From contig NZ_VOPH01000006.1 in assembly GCF_009765275.1 (NCBI RefSeq), forward strand, positions 124,001 to 188,000: a stretch of DNA of 64,000 bases, written 5' to 3'. Position 1 is the first letter of the stretch. The number at the start of each line of letters is the position of its first letter. A program made the translations under genes and the position numbers. This document shows, piece by piece, positions 25,545 to 35,540 of this stretch. The notes beneath the pieces were generated by a model. That model had not been told where the DNA came from and made no database searches. It worked only from the letters and a program-made list of their open reading frames with translations. The DNA is from Chachezhania sediminis. GTDB lineage: Bacteria > Pseudomonadota > Alphaproteobacteria > Rhodobacterales > Rhodobacteraceae.

Positions 25545-26813
25545 ATGTGGACCAATGAGAAGGACAAGGCCCTGCGCGAACGGGCCGCGGAAGTGATCCC
25601 CGGCGGCATGTATGGCCACCAGTCGACCTTGCTGATGCCGGAGGACTTTCCTCAGTTCTTCACGAAGGCGCACGGCACCCGGATCACGGATGCCGACGGC
25701 AACGTCTATATCGACTATATGTGCGCCTATGGCCCGAACCTGCTGGGCTATGGTCAGGCGGATGTCGCGGCCGCCGTCACCCGCCAGCAGGCGCTGGCCG
25801 ACACCTGTACCGGCCCGGGGCCGGTCATGGTCGACCTGGCCGAGGCAATGGTCGGCATGATCAGCCACGCCGACTGGGCGATGTTCTGCAAGAACGGTGC
25901 CGATTCGACGATGATGGCGCTGATGATCGCGCGAGCCTATCGGGGCAAGCGCAAGGTGCTGGTCGCCAACCAAGCCTATCACGGATCGATGCCCTGGAAC
26001 ACGCCGCGCCCCGGCGGTGTGGTGGCCGAGGATCGCGCCCACATCATCTATTTCGACTATAACGACACGCAGGCGCTGGCCGACGCGGTAAAAGAGGCCG
26101 GCGATGACCTGGCGGGCATCTTTGCCGCCCCCTTCCGGCACGACACGTTCCACGACCAGTCAATGCCAGATCCGGAATATGCCCGGGTCGCTCGCAAGCT
26201 GGCCGACGAGCACGACGCCCTTCTGATCGTCGACGACGTGCGCGCGGGTTTCCGCATGACGCGCGACTGTTCATGGGAAACCGTGGGCGTGCAGCCGGAC
26301 CTGTCCTGCTGGGGCAAGGTGCTGGGCAACGGCCAGCCGATTTCGGCGCTTGTCGGCAACAACCGGGCGCGCGAGGCCGCCAGCAAGATCTTTGTCACCG
26401 GATCCTACTGGTTTTCGGCCGTGCCGATGGCCGCGGCCTTGGAAACCCTGCGGATCATCCGCGAAACCGATTACCTGGAACGCATGGAAAAGGCCGGCGA
26501 AGGCTTCCGCGCCGGTCTTGTGAAACAGGCGGCCGATTTCGGCTTCGGCCTGCGGCACACCGGCCCCGCGACCATGCCCATCGTCCTGTTCGAGGACGAC
26601 CCCGATTTCAAGATCGGCTACGGCTTCTGCAGGGCGGCGATGAAGCGGGGCGTCTACATGTCCCCCTACCACAACATGTTCATGAACGCGGCCATGACAG
26701 ACGCAGATCTGGAAGAAACCCTTGAAGCGACCGGCGCCGCCTTCGAGGAGATCAAGAAAAACCGGGCGTCGTTGAAGCCGTCGGCTGTGCTTGCCGCGCT
26801 TGCCGACGCGTGA
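25545..26813 (+). CDS. Class III PLP-dependent aminotransferase (GSA aminomutase-like)
   Basis: The 422-residue protein is a fold-type I class III aminotransferase resembling glutamate-1-semialdehyde aminomutase. Recognisable parts are the ADGNVYIDYMCAYGPNLLGY N-terminal region, KNGADSTMMALMIARAYRG, the PLP-contact aspartate in LLIVDDVRAGF and the Schiff-base lysine in CWGKVLGNGQPISALVG. Since it heads an operon with a peptide-type ABC importer rather than haem genes, it is more likely a catabolic transaminase (for example of a beta-amino acid or amine) than a haem biosynthesis enzyme. It is the first gene after the regulated promoter region. Confidence 0.88.
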   Translation: MWTNEKDKALRERAAEVIPGGMYGHQSTLLMPEDFPQFFTKAHGTRITDADGNVYIDYMCAYGPNLLGYGQADVAAAVTRQQALADTCTGPGPVMVDLAEAMVGMISHADWAMFCKNGADSTMMALMIARAYRGKRKVLVANQAYHGSMPWNTPRPGGVVAEDRAHIIYFDYNDTQALADAVKEAGDDLAGIFAAPFRHDTFHDQSMPDPEYARVARKLADEHDALLIVDDVRAGFRMTRDCSWETVGVQPDLSCWGKVLGNGQPISALVGNNRAREAASKIFVTGSYWFSAVPMAAALETLRIIRETDYLERMEKAGEGFRAGLVKQAADFGFGLRHTGPATMPIVLFEDDPDFKIGYGFCRAAMKRGVYMSPYHNMFMNAAMTDADLEETLEATGAAFEEIKKNRASLKPSAVLAALADA

Positions 26814-26847
26814 CCCGAAATAACAAAATCAACAGGGAAGACAGAAC

Positions 26848-28434
26848 ATGAAACACTTCACACTCAAGAGAGGGCTGGCCGCGGCCTTCCTCGCCTCCTC
26901 GGCGCTGATGGCGCCGCCCGCACTGGCGCAGGGTAGCGACACGCTTGTGATCGCCCGGTCGATGGACGTGAACTCCCTCGATCCGGCCCGCGCCTTCTGC
27001 GACACATGCCAGTTCTACCTGACGGCCGTCTACGAGACGCTGGTGACGCTGGGCGCCGACAACAAGACGCTGGTTCCGAACCTGGCGACCAGCTGGGAAA
27101 TGAACGACGACCTGACCGAATTCACCTTCCATCTGAAGGACGCGACCTTCGCCGACGGATCCCCGGTGGAGGCCAAGGACGTCGTCTGGTCGATGGAGCG
27201 TCTGAAGAACCTGAAGGGCTCGCCCTCGTTCCTGGTGGACGACCTCGTTTCGGCCGAAGAGGTCGACCCCAAGACGGTGAAATTCACGCTGGGCGCGTCG
27301 AACTCCGAATTCCTGAACAAGATCTCGGCCGCCTATACCGGCGTGATCAATTCCGACGTGGCCAAGGAACACGGCGCGCTGGATGGTGTGGACGCGGCCG
27401 AGAAGGATTCGTCGGAACCGTGGTTTCTTGAGAACTCCGCCGGCTCCGGCCCCTTCATGCTGAAAAGCTACTCGCCCGAGGCCGAGCTGCGGATGGCGCG
27501 GAACGATGCCTATTACGGCGACAAGGCGGCCTTTTCCGAAGTCGTCGTGACCCAGATCCAGGACGCCGTCAGCCAGGCGCAGGCTCTGGAAACCGGCCAG
27601 GTCGACATCGCCATGCAGATCGACCCGGATACCGCGGCCTCGATCCGGTCGCCCGACGTGAAGACGGAAATCGTGCCGTCCTTCAACTTTGTCTACATGG
27701 GCTTCATTCCGGGTGCCAAGGGCATGAAGGACGTGCTGACGCCCGAAGTCCGCCGGGCGCTGGCGCTGGCGATCGACTATGAAGGGATGCTGGACTTCAC
27801 CGTCGGCGGCAACGGCGCCCAGCAGGCGGCACCGATCCCGAACGGCTTCCCCGGCACAGAAAACCTGGTGCCCCGCACCTATGACCTGGAAAAGGCCAAG
27901 GCGATGCTGGCCGACGCCGGCGCCACGGACCTGAAACTGGTGGCGGGCTATCCGAACGACAACGTCTATGGCGTCGACTTCAACATCATGATGCAGAAGG
28001 TCCAGCAGGACTTTGCCAAGGCAGGGGTCGAGCTTGAGCTGAAGCCGCTGACCTGGGCCGTCTGGCGGGACGAACTGGGCGCCGGCGAATGGCCGGTAAC
28101 CGCGGTCTACTATGCGCCGGACTATTACGGGTCCGCACAATACGTGCAGTATTTCGGCATGATCGATGGCTACCCCTGGGCCAAACGCGCCAGCGTGGGC
28201 GACTTCCCCCTGGTCGTGAACCCGGCAGAAGGTCCGCTCTACGAACAGGCGCTGCGGTCATCGGGTGCGGATGCCGATGCGGCCTATGCCAAGCTCGGCC
28301 AGCAGATGATGGACGACGCGATCATCCTGCCGCTGGTGTCGCCGAACCTGGTCCTGGCCTATCGCGACGATATCGAGGGCGTGCGTTATTCCGCATGCTG
28401 CAACCTGCCCCTCGCCGAAATCTCGCGGAAGTAA
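26848..28434 (+). CDS. ABC transporter periplasmic binding protein, peptide/nickel (SBP_bac_5) family
   Basis: This 528-residue protein has a Sec signal peptide cleaved after PPALAQ (about residue 27) and the layout of DppA/OppA-type receptors, including the early SLDPARAFCD segment and GSGPFMLKSY near residue 205. It binds an oligopeptide-like or other small solute in the periplasm for the permeases encoded next. Several cysteine residues (CDTCQF, CCNLP) are notable and may form disulfides. It lies 34 bases after the aminotransferase gene with GGGAAG as ribosome site, so both belong to one operon. Confidence 0.9.
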   Translation: MKHFTLKRGLAAAFLASSALMAPPALAQGSDTLVIARSMDVNSLDPARAFCDTCQFYLTAVYETLVTLGADNKTLVPNLATSWEMNDDLTEFTFHLKDATFADGSPVEAKDVVWSMERLKNLKGSPSFLVDDLVSAEEVDPKTVKFTLGASNSEFLNKISAAYTGVINSDVAKEHGALDGVDAAEKDSSEPWFLENSAGSGPFMLKSYSPEAELRMARNDAYYGDKAAFSEVVVTQIQDAVSQAQALETGQVDIAMQIDPDTAASIRSPDVKTEIVPSFNFVYMGFIPGAKGMKDVLTPEVRRALALAIDYEGMLDFTVGGNGAQQAAPIPNGFPGTENLVPRTYDLEKAKAMLADAGATDLKLVAGYPNDNVYGVDFNIMMQKVQQDFAKAGVELELKPLTWAVWRDELGAGEWPVTAVYYAPDYYGSAQYVQYFGMIDGYPWAKRASVGDFPLVVNPAEGPLYEQALRSSGADADAAYAKLGQQMMDDAIILPLVSPNLVLAYRDDIEGVRYSACCNLPLAEISRK

Positions 28435-28438
28435 GACA

Positions 28439-29452
28439 TTGCTCGCATACATTCTCAGACGGTTGATCTCGATCCCCTTCCTTCTCCTGGGTGTGGCGAG
28501 CGTCTCTTTCCTGCTGTCACAAATGACCAAGGGCGACCCGCTGGCCGCCCTGGTCCCCGAACGGCAGATGTCGAACCCCGAAATCGTCAATGCCGTGAAG
28601 GCGCAGTGGGGACTGGATGAGCCCATGCCCATCCGCTACGTCCGCTATCTGGGCAACCTGCTGCAGGGCGACATGGGCACGTCCTTTTCCACCCGCCGCC
28701 CCGTCGCGCTGGACATCGCCGAACGCCTGCCCGCCACGCTGGAACTCGTGATCGCCGCGATGATCATAGGCACCGCGATGGGGCTGGCGCTGGGGCTTCT
28801 GTCCGCGCGCTTTCGCGGGACGGTCATCGACAGCCTGGCGCGGATCTTCGCGCTGCTGGGATCTTCGCTGCCCGTCTTCTGGTCCGGCCTGATCCTGCTT
28901 TACGTCCTGTCCGTTCGTTTCTCGATCGTGCCCGGCACCGGGCGCCTGCCGCCGCGGGTAGACCCGCCCCCCGATGTCACCGGGTTCTACACCGTCGATG
29001 CACTGCTGGCCGGTAATTTCCCGCTCTTCCTTCAGGCCCTGTCCCATCTTGCGCTGCCGGCATTCGTGCTGGGCTGGGCCGTCACGGGCATCATCACAAG
29101 GCTGGTCCGGTCGTCGCTGGTCGAAGGGCTGTCGCTGGACTATGCCCGCACCGCCCGCGCGAAGGGCGCGCCCGAACGGGTCGTTCTGGTCCGCCATGCG
29201 CTGCCCAACGCGATGATCCCGCTGCTGACCATCCTGGGCTTCACCTTCGCCTACCTCATCACCGGCGCAGTGCTGACCGAGGCGATCTTTTCCTGGCCCG
29301 GCATCGGTTCCTATGCCGTGCGGGCCGCGGCATCGCTGGATTACCCGGCCATCGGGGGCGTGACCATCGTGGGCGCCGTTGCCTTCCTGCTCGCAAATCT
29401 GGTGACCGATATCGCCTATGCCTGGGCCAACCCGCGGATCAAGGTGCACTGA
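28439..29452 (+). CDS. ABC transporter permease, DppB type
   Basis: The 337-residue inner-membrane permease starts at a TTG codon (28439) with GGAAG seven bases upstream inside the previous gene's end; the sequence LAYILRRLISIPFLLLGVAS matches the canonical DppB N-terminus, so this rare start is well supported. It has about six membrane spans and the coupling loop DYARTARAKGAPERVVLVRH that docks on the ATPases. It partners the DppC-type permease whose start codon overlaps its stop. Confidence 0.9.
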   Translation: MLAYILRRLISIPFLLLGVASVSFLLSQMTKGDPLAALVPERQMSNPEIVNAVKAQWGLDEPMPIRYVRYLGNLLQGDMGTSFSTRRPVALDIAERLPATLELVIAAMIIGTAMGLALGLLSARFRGTVIDSLARIFALLGSSLPVFWSGLILLYVLSVRFSIVPGTGRLPPRVDPPPDVTGFYTVDALLAGNFPLFLQALSHLALPAFVLGWAVTGIITRLVRSSLVEGLSLDYARTARAKGAPERVVLVRHALPNAMIPLLTILGFTFAYLITGAVLTEAIFSWPGIGSYAVRAAASLDYPAIGGVTIVGAVAFLLANLVTDIAYAWANPRIKVH

Positions 29453-30309
29453 TGGCCGATACAACTGCTTCCCTGCCTGGTCAGACCAGCGGCGCAATGC
29501 GTCTTGTCCGCAAGTTGCCGCCCACCGCAATGATCGGCGCGCTGATCCTGCTGTTCTGGATCTTCACCGTGCTGACGATCCAGTTCTGGCCCCTTGCCAA
29601 CCCGCTCGACATGGTGGGCCGCCGGCTGCAACCGCCATCGGCCGCGCACTGGCTGGGCACCGATGCCCTGGGCCGCGACGTCTTTTCCCGCACCATGCAC
29701 GGTGCGGTCTGGTCGATCCCCATCGCATTCCTTGTCGTGGCCTGCGCCGTGGCCGTGGGATCCGTGCTGGGCGCCCTGTCGGGCTTCTTCGGCGGCTGGA
29801 CAGACGGGATCATCATGCGGCTGGTCGACGTGACCGTGGCCTTCCCGCCGATCCTGCTGGCCATGGCCGTTGCCGCCATGCTTGGGCCCGGCCTGACCAA
29901 TGCCTCCGTCGCCATGGTGATCGTCTGGTGGCCGATCTATGCCCGCCTGATGCGCGCCCAGGTGCTGGAGGTGAAGGAACGCGAACATGTCGAGGCCGCC
30001 ATCGCCGGTGGCGCCGGACCCTTGCGCGTGCTGCGGGTCCATGTCCTGCCGCTCTGCTGGACGCCGACGCTAATCAACGCGACGATGGATTTCGGGCAGG
30101 TCGTCCTTCTGGCCGCTTCCCTGTCCTTCATCGGCCTGGGGGCCAAGCCGCCATCGCCCGAATGGGGCAGCATGATTTCGGAAGGCGCCACCCGCTTCTA
30201 TTCCTGGTGGATCGCATTCGGGCCCGGCATGGCCATCCTGACCGTGGTTCTTGCCACGTCGTTCCTGGGCGACGGCCTGCGCGACGTCTTCGACCGGAGG
30301 TCGTCATGA
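29452..30309 (+). CDS. ABC transporter permease, DppC type
   Basis: This 285-residue permease has the features of the DppC/OppC group: an N-terminal membrane helix, the LGTDALGRDVFSRTMHG segment and the ATPase-contact loop EREHVEAAIAGGAGPLRVL. It forms the transmembrane channel with the preceding DppB-type protein. Its ATG shares one base with the previous stop (TGATG), and its end overlaps the next ATPase gene by four bases. Confidence 0.9.
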   Translation: MADTTASLPGQTSGAMRLVRKLPPTAMIGALILLFWIFTVLTIQFWPLANPLDMVGRRLQPPSAAHWLGTDALGRDVFSRTMHGAVWSIPIAFLVVACAVAVGSVLGALSGFFGGWTDGIIMRLVDVTVAFPPILLAMAVAAMLGPGLTNASVAMVIVWWPIYARLMRAQVLEVKEREHVEAAIAGGAGPLRVLRVHVLPLCWTPTLINATMDFGQVVLLAASLSFIGLGAKPPSPEWGSMISEGATRFYSWWIAFGPGMAILTVVLATSFLGDGLRDVFDRRSS

Positions 30310-31292
30310 ACACCCTGCTGGAGACCAAAGACCTGCGGATCGAATTCCCCGCCGGAGATGGCAAATGGGCCGAGGCGCTGTGCGGCGTCGACCTGAGCCT
30401 CGACCCCGGCGAGGTCCTGGGCATCGTCGGCGAAAGCGGATCGGGCAAGTCAATCGCGATGATGGCGCTGCTGCAACTGCTGCCCAAGGGCGCACGCGTC
30501 ACCGGCAGCGCCCGTTTCAAGGGGAAGGAGCTGATCGGCATGGCTCCGTCCCGGATCCGGCAACTGCGTGGCAAGTCCATCGGCTGCGTCTTCCAGGACC
30601 CGCTGTCGGCCTTCAATTCGGTCCTGCGGATCGGCGACCAGATCGCCGAGGCCATCACCCTGCACGACCGTTCGATTTCGAAACGCGCCGCACTGAAGGA
30701 AGCGGAACGGCTGTTCGAACTGGTGGCCATTCCCCAGCCGGCCAAGCGCGTCAGCCAATACCCGCACGAATTCTCGGGCGGGATGCGGCAGCGTGCGATG
30801 ATCGCCATGGCGCTGGCCAACCGGCCCGAGCTTCTGATCGCGGACGAGCCCACAACCGCGCTGGACGTGACCGTGCAGGCCCAGATCCTGGACCTGCTGC
30901 GCGACCTGCGCAAGGACCTGGGGATCGGTCTGGTGCTGATCACCCACGACCTGGGCGTGGTCGCGGGCCTCGCCGACAAGATCGCCGTCATGTATGGCGG
31001 CCGGATCGTGGAACGGGGAACGACCGACGACGTCTTCTATCACACGGCGCATCCCTATACCGCCGGCCTGATCGGCGCCGTGCCCTCGCTGGATGGCGAC
31101 GGGCCGCTGCAGCAGATTGACGGCACGCCGCCATCGATCTTCAACCGTCCCGCGGGCTGTAGCTTCCATCCCCGGTGCTCGTACACGCAGCCCGCCTGCC
31201 AGGCCGGGGTGCCGAGCCTTATGAACACCGGACATACCGACTGCGCCTGCCATTTCCCGCTGGTCAAACCCCGGGCCGAGGTGGCGGAATGA
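30306..31292 (+). CDS. ABC transporter ATP-binding protein, DppD/OppD type
   Basis: The 328-residue ATPase has Walker [16 protein letters not shown], the signature [15 protein letters not shown], Walker [13 protein letters not shown] and the switch His in ITHD. The C-terminal oligopeptide-transporter extension carries the cysteine cluster [14 protein letters not shown] that binds an iron-sulfur cluster in related proteins. The ATG at 30306 overlaps the permease gene; a longer frame from 29418 is an artefact of the GC-rich shadow. It works with the next ATPase as a heterodimer. Confidence 0.92.
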   Translation: MNTLLETKDLRIEFPAGDGKWAEALCGVDLSLDPGEVLGIVGESGSGKSIAMMALLQLLPKGARVTGSARFKGKELIGMAPSRIRQLRGKSIGCVFQDPLSAFNSVLRIGDQIAEAITLHDRSISKRAALKEAERLFELVAIPQPAKRVSQYPHEFSGGMRQRAMIAMALANRPELLIADEPTTALDVTVQAQILDLLRDLRKDLGIGLVLITHDLGVVAGLADKIAVMYGGRIVERGTTDDVFYHTAHPYTAGLIGAVPSLDGDGPLQQIDGTPPSIFNRPAGCSFHPRCSYTQPACQAGVPSLMNTGHTDCACHFPLVKPRAEVAE

Positions 31293-32287
31293 AGGATACC
31301 ATGCCCTACGAAACCGTCCTGAGCGTCCGCAACCTGATCAAGGAATTCCCCATGCGGGGCGGCCTGCTGGGCGGCGAAGTCGGCGCCGTTCAGGCCGTGT
31401 CCGACATCTCCTTCGACATCCGCGCGGGCGAAACCTTCGGCCTTGTCGGCGAAAGCGGCTGCGGCAAGTCCACGCTGGGCCGGTCGATCCTGCGGCTGAT
31501 CGAGCCCACGTCGGGCACCGTGATGCTGGGGGACAAGGACGTGACCGCCGCGGGCAGTGAAGACCTGCGGCAGTTGCGGCGCGAAATGCAGATCGTGTTC
31601 CAGGACCCGATGGGCTCGCTTCATCCGAAGATGACCGTCTCGCAGATCCTGGCGGAAGGGCTTAGGCTGGCGAACCTGCCGCGCAGCGAACTGACCGCCC
31701 AGATCGCCCGCCTGATCGACATGGTCCGCCTGCCCGCCGACATGGTCGACCGCTATCCGCATGAACTCTCGGGCGGGCAGCGGCAACGGATCGGGATCGC
31801 CCGCGCCCTGTCCCTGAACCCCAAGCTGATCGTTCTGGACGAACCCGTTTCGGCGCTCGACGTGTCGATCCAGGCGGGGGTCCTGAACCTGCTGGAGGAG
31901 TTACAGTCCGAACTGGGCTGCGCCTACCTCTTCATCGCGCACGACCTGGGCGTGGTCCGGCACATCTCGCACCGGGTGGCGGTCATGTATCTGGGCCGCA
32001 TCGTGGAACTGGCCCCGGTACAGGACCTCTATGCCAACCCGCAGCACCCCTATACCCAAACCCTGCTGTCGGCCATTCCCCGCGCCGATCCGCGGCTGGA
32101 ACGGGAACGCAAGCGGATCGTGCCGAAAGGCGACCTGCCGTCACCCATGGATCCGCCGCCGGGCTGCCGGTTCCACACCCGATGCCCAAAGGCCACGCCG
32201 CTTTGCGCGATGGAAACCCCGCCCCTGGCTGCGAAGAACAGCGCCGATGCGCTGGTGGCCTGCCACCATCCCGGCCCTGTTGCCTGA
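31289..32287 (+). CDS. ABC transporter ATP-binding protein, DppF/OppF type
   Basis: This 332-residue ATPase completes the importer. Motifs are Walker [16 protein letters not shown], signature [15 protein letters not shown], Walker [13 protein letters not shown] and the switch IAHD, followed by the C-terminal cysteine cluster [14 protein letters not shown]. It overlaps the preceding ATPase gene by four bases. The gene ends 11 bases before the convergent CobW-like gene, with a strong hairpin in between. Confidence 0.92.
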   Translation: MKDTMPYETVLSVRNLIKEFPMRGGLLGGEVGAVQAVSDISFDIRAGETFGLVGESGCGKSTLGRSILRLIEPTSGTVMLGDKDVTAAGSEDLRQLRREMQIVFQDPMGSLHPKMTVSQILAEGLRLANLPRSELTAQIARLIDMVRLPADMVDRYPHELSGGQRQRIGIARALSLNPKLIVLDEPVSALDVSIQAGVLNLLEELQSELGCAYLFIAHDLGVVRHISHRVAVMYLGRIVELAPVQDLYANPQHPYTQTLLSAIPRADPRLERERKRIVPKGDLPSPMDPPPGCRFHTRCPKATPLCAMETPPLAAKNSADALVACHHPGPVA

Positions 32288-32298
32288 CCAGGAAGACC

Positions 32299-33231
32299 TT
32301 ACGCGCCGGCCCCCAAGGCGGCCGGCGCGGTGCAGGCATCCAGCCGCGCCATCGTCCGGTCCAGCGTGCGATCCCCGCCCGCAGCGATCAGCACCAGGCA
32401 GGGCTCCGGGCTTCCGTCTGCGGGACTGACGGTCAGCCGCCGGCCCACCAGCTGGACCAGGGCCCCCTGCCCCGTCGCCGCATCGGTGACAAAGCCCTTC
32501 GCCCGATGCACCTTCGGCGGCAGGTCGCGCAGCACCGCCGCCAGGGCCGCGACATCGACCGGACCGTCGGGCCGCCAGGTTCGGGTCGTGAAATGCGCGT
32601 GATCGTGGTTGTGAGCCTGCCCGGAAAGCGCGCGCGCGGCTGTCCCCGGCCCGATCATCAGGTCGGTCGGAACGCGGCCCTGCGGGGCCGAAACAATCCG
32701 TGCCTCGGGGTCCATGTTGCGCAGCCATTGGACGACACGCTCCAATGCTGTGTCCGACACCAGATCGCCGCGCGTCAGGACGACGATGTCCGCGGCCTTC
32801 AACTGGCTGCGGACAAGCGTTCCGACGAACTTGTCCTTGGCCCGCGCCTCGACGGTTTCGGCATCGGCGGCGACAAGCACCGCGTCCAGTTCGAACCCCG
32901 GCCAGTGGCCCACGGTCATCGCGATCCGTCCGGGCTGGGCCACGCCGCTGGCTTCCAGGATCAGCCGTTCGGGCGGGTCGGGCCAGGCGGCGACGGCGGT
33001 CAGCGTATCGCCCAGGTCGTCGCCGATGGCACAGCAGACACAGCCGTTCGACAGTTCCATCACCCGGTCGGTGCGGCTGCGGACCAGTTCGGCGTCGATG
33101 TTGACCGACCCGAAATCGTTGATCAGCACCGCAATCCCGGCCGAGGACGGGTCCGACAGGACATGGTTCAGGATCGTGGTCTTGCCGGCGCCCAGATAGC
33201 CCGACAGGACCGTGACCGGGATCCGGGTCAT
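32299..33231 (-). CDS. CobW/COG0523-family GTP-dependent metallochaperone
   Basis: The 310-residue protein is a G3E GTPase: Walker A SGYLGAGKTTILNHVL at residues 10-25, the GCVCC metal-binding motif in SNGCVCCAIGDDL, EASGVAQP as Walker B-like segment, and a histidine-rich HNHDHAHF run before the C-terminal CobW domain. Such proteins insert zinc or other metals into client enzymes. Its ATG (33231) overlaps the amidohydrolase stop in an ATGA, so the two are translationally coupled and the amidohydrolase is the obvious client. The longer upstream open frame overlaps that gene and is not used. Confidence 0.88.
   Translation of the reverse strand: MTRIPVTVLSGYLGAGKTTILNHVLSDPSSAGIAVLINDFGSVNIDAELVRSRTDRVMELSNGCVCCAIGDDLGDTLTAVAAWPDPPERLILEASGVAQPGRIAMTVGHWPGFELDAVLVAADAETVEARAKDKFVGTLVRSQLKAADIVVLTRGDLVSDTALERVVQWLRNMDPEARIVSAPQGRVPTDLMIGPGTAARALSGQAHNHDHAHFTTRTWRPDGPVDVAALAAVLRDLPPKVHRAKGFVTDAATGQGALVQLVGRRLTVSPADGSPEPCLVLIAAGGDRTLDRTMARLDACTAPAALGAGA
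32302..32329. terminator. Bidirectional terminator hairpin within the end of the CobW-like gene
   Basis: CGCGCCGGCC (32302-32311) pairs with GGCCGGCGCG (32320-32329) across an eight-base loop. It lies just past the ATPase stop codon and overlaps the last codons of the convergent gene, so it can stop transcription from both sides. Confidence 0.6.
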
Positions 33232-34877
33232 GACCGGATCGGAAAAGGCCGGCCTTCGAAGACCGTGCCCCAGATCGGGATGTCGCGCAAAGCTTCGGGC
33301 GCGACCTCGTAGGGGTCCTGTTCCAGCACCGTGAAATCGGCCTTCTTGCCGGCACGGATGGACCCCACCTGATCTTCCATTCCGATGACATAGGCCGCGT
33401 CGATGGTGATCGCCCGCATCGCGGCATGGACGGAAATCCGCTCCTCGGGGCACAGCACCGCGCCCGACTCCGCGATCCGGTTCACCGCCACCCAGGCGGA
33501 GTTCAGCGGCATCGCCGGCGCCATGGTGAAATCCGAATGCAGCGCAAAGGGGATCCCCGCCCGTTCCAGCGACCCCATGCGCGCCATCTGGCTGGCGCGT
33601 TCAAAGCCGATGGATTTCTTCCAGTAGGCTTCGCCCAGTTCGTGCAGGTAGTAGACATTAGCCGAAACGATCGCGCCCAGATCCTTGATCCGCCGCACCT
33701 GTTCGGGGTTCGACACGCCGAAATGTTCGATCGTGAAGCGGTGGTTGAAACGGGGCTTTTCGTCCTGCAGCTTCTGCAGGACGTCCAGCGCCAGCTCCAG
33801 CCCCATGTCGCCGGTGCAGTGGACGTGTATCTGCTTGCCCCGCAGCCACAGCATCCGAGCATAGGTTTCGAAGGCTTCGGGCGCCATCAGCCATTCGCCG
33901 TCATGCCCGTCGATGAAGCCCGGATCGCGCATCTGCATCAGTTCCGCAAAGAACCCGCCATCGGTGAAGAGCTTGACCGCGTTGCCGAAGAAAAGCCGGT
34001 CGGTGTTGCGGTCGGCATAGGCCTCGATCCTGTCGGCGTCTTCCTCGGCGTTGGCTCTCAGGTCGCCGCGCTGGACGGCGCGGGGGACCATCTTCATGCG
34101 GAAGGGCGTGTCGTCGTGGTCCAGTGCCAGCTTCAGGATCTGCCATTCCATCTGGTCGTTCATCAGCGGATAGGCCAGTTCGCCGATGGTCGTGTGCCCG
34201 CCCAGGTGGACCGTCTGCTTCACCAGATCCAGCCCGCGCATGTAGCGCTGGGGCGACAGCAGGACCTTGTTCATCCCCGCCACCGCCACGGCCATGCCGG
34301 TTTCGAAGAAACGGCCCGTTTCGACATCGATCTGGGGATGGCGTTCCAGATCCTCGCGCGCCGTGCCCAGCCACCGGATGGCCGCGTCGTTCGCGATGAT
34401 CTCGTGGAAGGACCGCTGCCAGACGAAGATCGGCTTGGTGGCGGATACCTCGTTCAACCGTTCCCGGTTGATGTCGCCGTGCCAGATCCGGTGGAAGCCC
34501 CAGGTGACGACGATTTCGTCCTCCTTGCCATCGCCTTCCACGATCTCCGTCAGGCGTGCCAGATAGGCCTCTTCCGACGTCACGGCCGCGCAGATCCGGT
34601 CCGGCAGCTTCCATTCCATCGCGGTGATGAAATGGGTCGTCATCAACGTGGCGCCCAGCGTCGGATGCAGGTGGGGGTCGATGAAGCCCGGCATCAGCAC
34701 GTGGTCCCTGAACCGGTCGTCCACCACATGCTCGTGGCTGTCCAACCAGGGCTTCAACGTCTCGAAGGTACCGACCTCGACGATACGCCCGTCCCGTACC
34801 GCAACGGCGGTGCCTTCGGGCATCGGGTCGTTCATCGTGATGATCTTCCTGGCCGTGAAAACCGTGATGGGTGCCAT
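33228..34877 (-). CDS. YtcJ-like metal-dependent amidohydrolase
   Basis: This 549-residue protein is an amidohydrolase-superfamily enzyme of the YtcJ/AepA-like group. Metal-ligand motifs visible are PGFIDPHLHPT (about residues 63-73), QIHVHCTGD, TIEHFGV and a late HSDFTM Asp. Family members hydrolyse amides or related bonds in the cytoplasm and use zinc or a similar metal. Upstream lies an XRE-cupin regulator on the same strand, and across the promoter region a complete peptide-type ABC importer, suggesting that the imported solute is this enzyme's substrate. The start has AAGGGAGC upstream. Confidence 0.88.
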   Translation of the reverse strand: MAPITVFTARKIITMNDPMPEGTAVAVRDGRIVEVGTFETLKPWLDSHEHVVDDRFRDHVLMPGFIDPHLHPTLGATLMTTHFITAMEWKLPDRICAAVTSEEAYLARLTEIVEGDGKEDEIVVTWGFHRIWHGDINRERLNEVSATKPIFVWQRSFHEIIANDAAIRWLGTAREDLERHPQIDVETGRFFETGMAVAVAGMNKVLLSPQRYMRGLDLVKQTVHLGGHTTIGELAYPLMNDQMEWQILKLALDHDDTPFRMKMVPRAVQRGDLRANAEEDADRIEAYADRNTDRLFFGNAVKLFTDGGFFAELMQMRDPGFIDGHDGEWLMAPEAFETYARMLWLRGKQIHVHCTGDMGLELALDVLQKLQDEKPRFNHRFTIEHFGVSNPEQVRRIKDLGAIVSANVYYLHELGEAYWKKSIGFERASQMARMGSLERAGIPFALHSDFTMAPAMPLNSAWVAVNRIAESGAVLCPEERISVHAAMRAITIDAAYVIGMEDQVGSIRAGKKADFTVLEQDPYEVAPEALRDIPIWGTVFEGRPFPIRS

Positions 34878-34904
34878 CGGGCCGCTCCCTTCAAAGATGT
34901 GGTC

Positions 34905-35516
34905 TCAGAACTTCGTCGAACCGAAACACCAGACGATGACGGCATCGGTGGCGCCGGGATTGCGGCAGCGGTGATGGCCCTGTCCGGCCAATTGGAAACT
35001 GTCGCCGGCCTCCAGCAGGATGGTCAGACCGTCGACCACCAGCTCCAGCTGGCCCGAGACGACGAAGCCGCCTTCGTCGCCCTTGCGCGCGCGCCCTTCC
35101 TCCCCTGTGCCGCCGCCGGGGCCGAAGGTGGTCAGGACCATCTGGATCGAACCGCTGAGGTTCGGCGACAACAGTTCCTCGCGCAGGCCGGCCGAGCTCA
35201 GGTTGATCTCGCGCCGGCCGCCCTTGCGGATGACATACCGGCTTTCCGGCGATTTTTCGGCCGAGGGCGCCGAGAAGAACCAGCTGACCGACACGTCCAG
35301 CGCATCGGCGATCCGCGACAGCGTTTCGATCGTGATCGGGGAAATCCCGCGTTCCAGCTCGCTCAGGTGGCCGACCGACCGGCCGACCTTACCCGCAAGC
35401 TCGGTCAGGGTCTGGCCGCGCGCCTTGCGCAATTCGCGAATCTGCTTGCCCACCGCACTTGCGGCCCGGTCCTGGCCCGGGATGTCGTCGTCCTTCAGGT
35501 CCGTGTCTGTCTTCAT
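34905..35516 (-). CDS. XRE-family regulator with C-terminal cupin domain
   Basis: The protein has an N-terminal Cro/C1-type helix-turn-helix (QTLTELAGKVGRSVGHLSEL, about residues 35-54) and a C-terminal cupin (GDSFQLAGQGHHRCRNPG). This domain pairing is common in regulators of polyamine and amino-acid catabolism. I chose ATG 35516 because AGGGGA precedes it; an ATG five codons earlier (35531) is possible. With it the protein has 203 residues. It lies divergent from the second ABC importer, with a palindrome between them, and upstream of the amidohydrolase-CobW pair, so it probably controls both directions. Confidence 0.88.
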   Translation of the reverse strand: MKTDTDLKDDDIPGQDRAASAVGKQIRELRKARGQTLTELAGKVGRSVGHLSELERGISPITIETLSRIADALDVSVSWFFSAPSAEKSPESRYVIRKGGRREINLSSAGLREELLSPNLSGSIQMVLTTFGPGGGTGEEGRARKGDEGGFVVSGQLELVVDGLTILLEAGDSFQLAGQGHHRCRNPGATDAVIVWCFGSTKF

Positions 35517-35540
35517 CGCTTCCCCTGCCATTTCCGCAGA

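Noticed and set aside
25545-26813. hemL, glutamate-1-semialdehyde aminomutase of haem synthesis
   Set aside because: Sequence resembles the family, but Rhodobacteraceae make aminolevulinate by the one-step route and the gene is in a transport operon; a catabolic transaminase is more likely.
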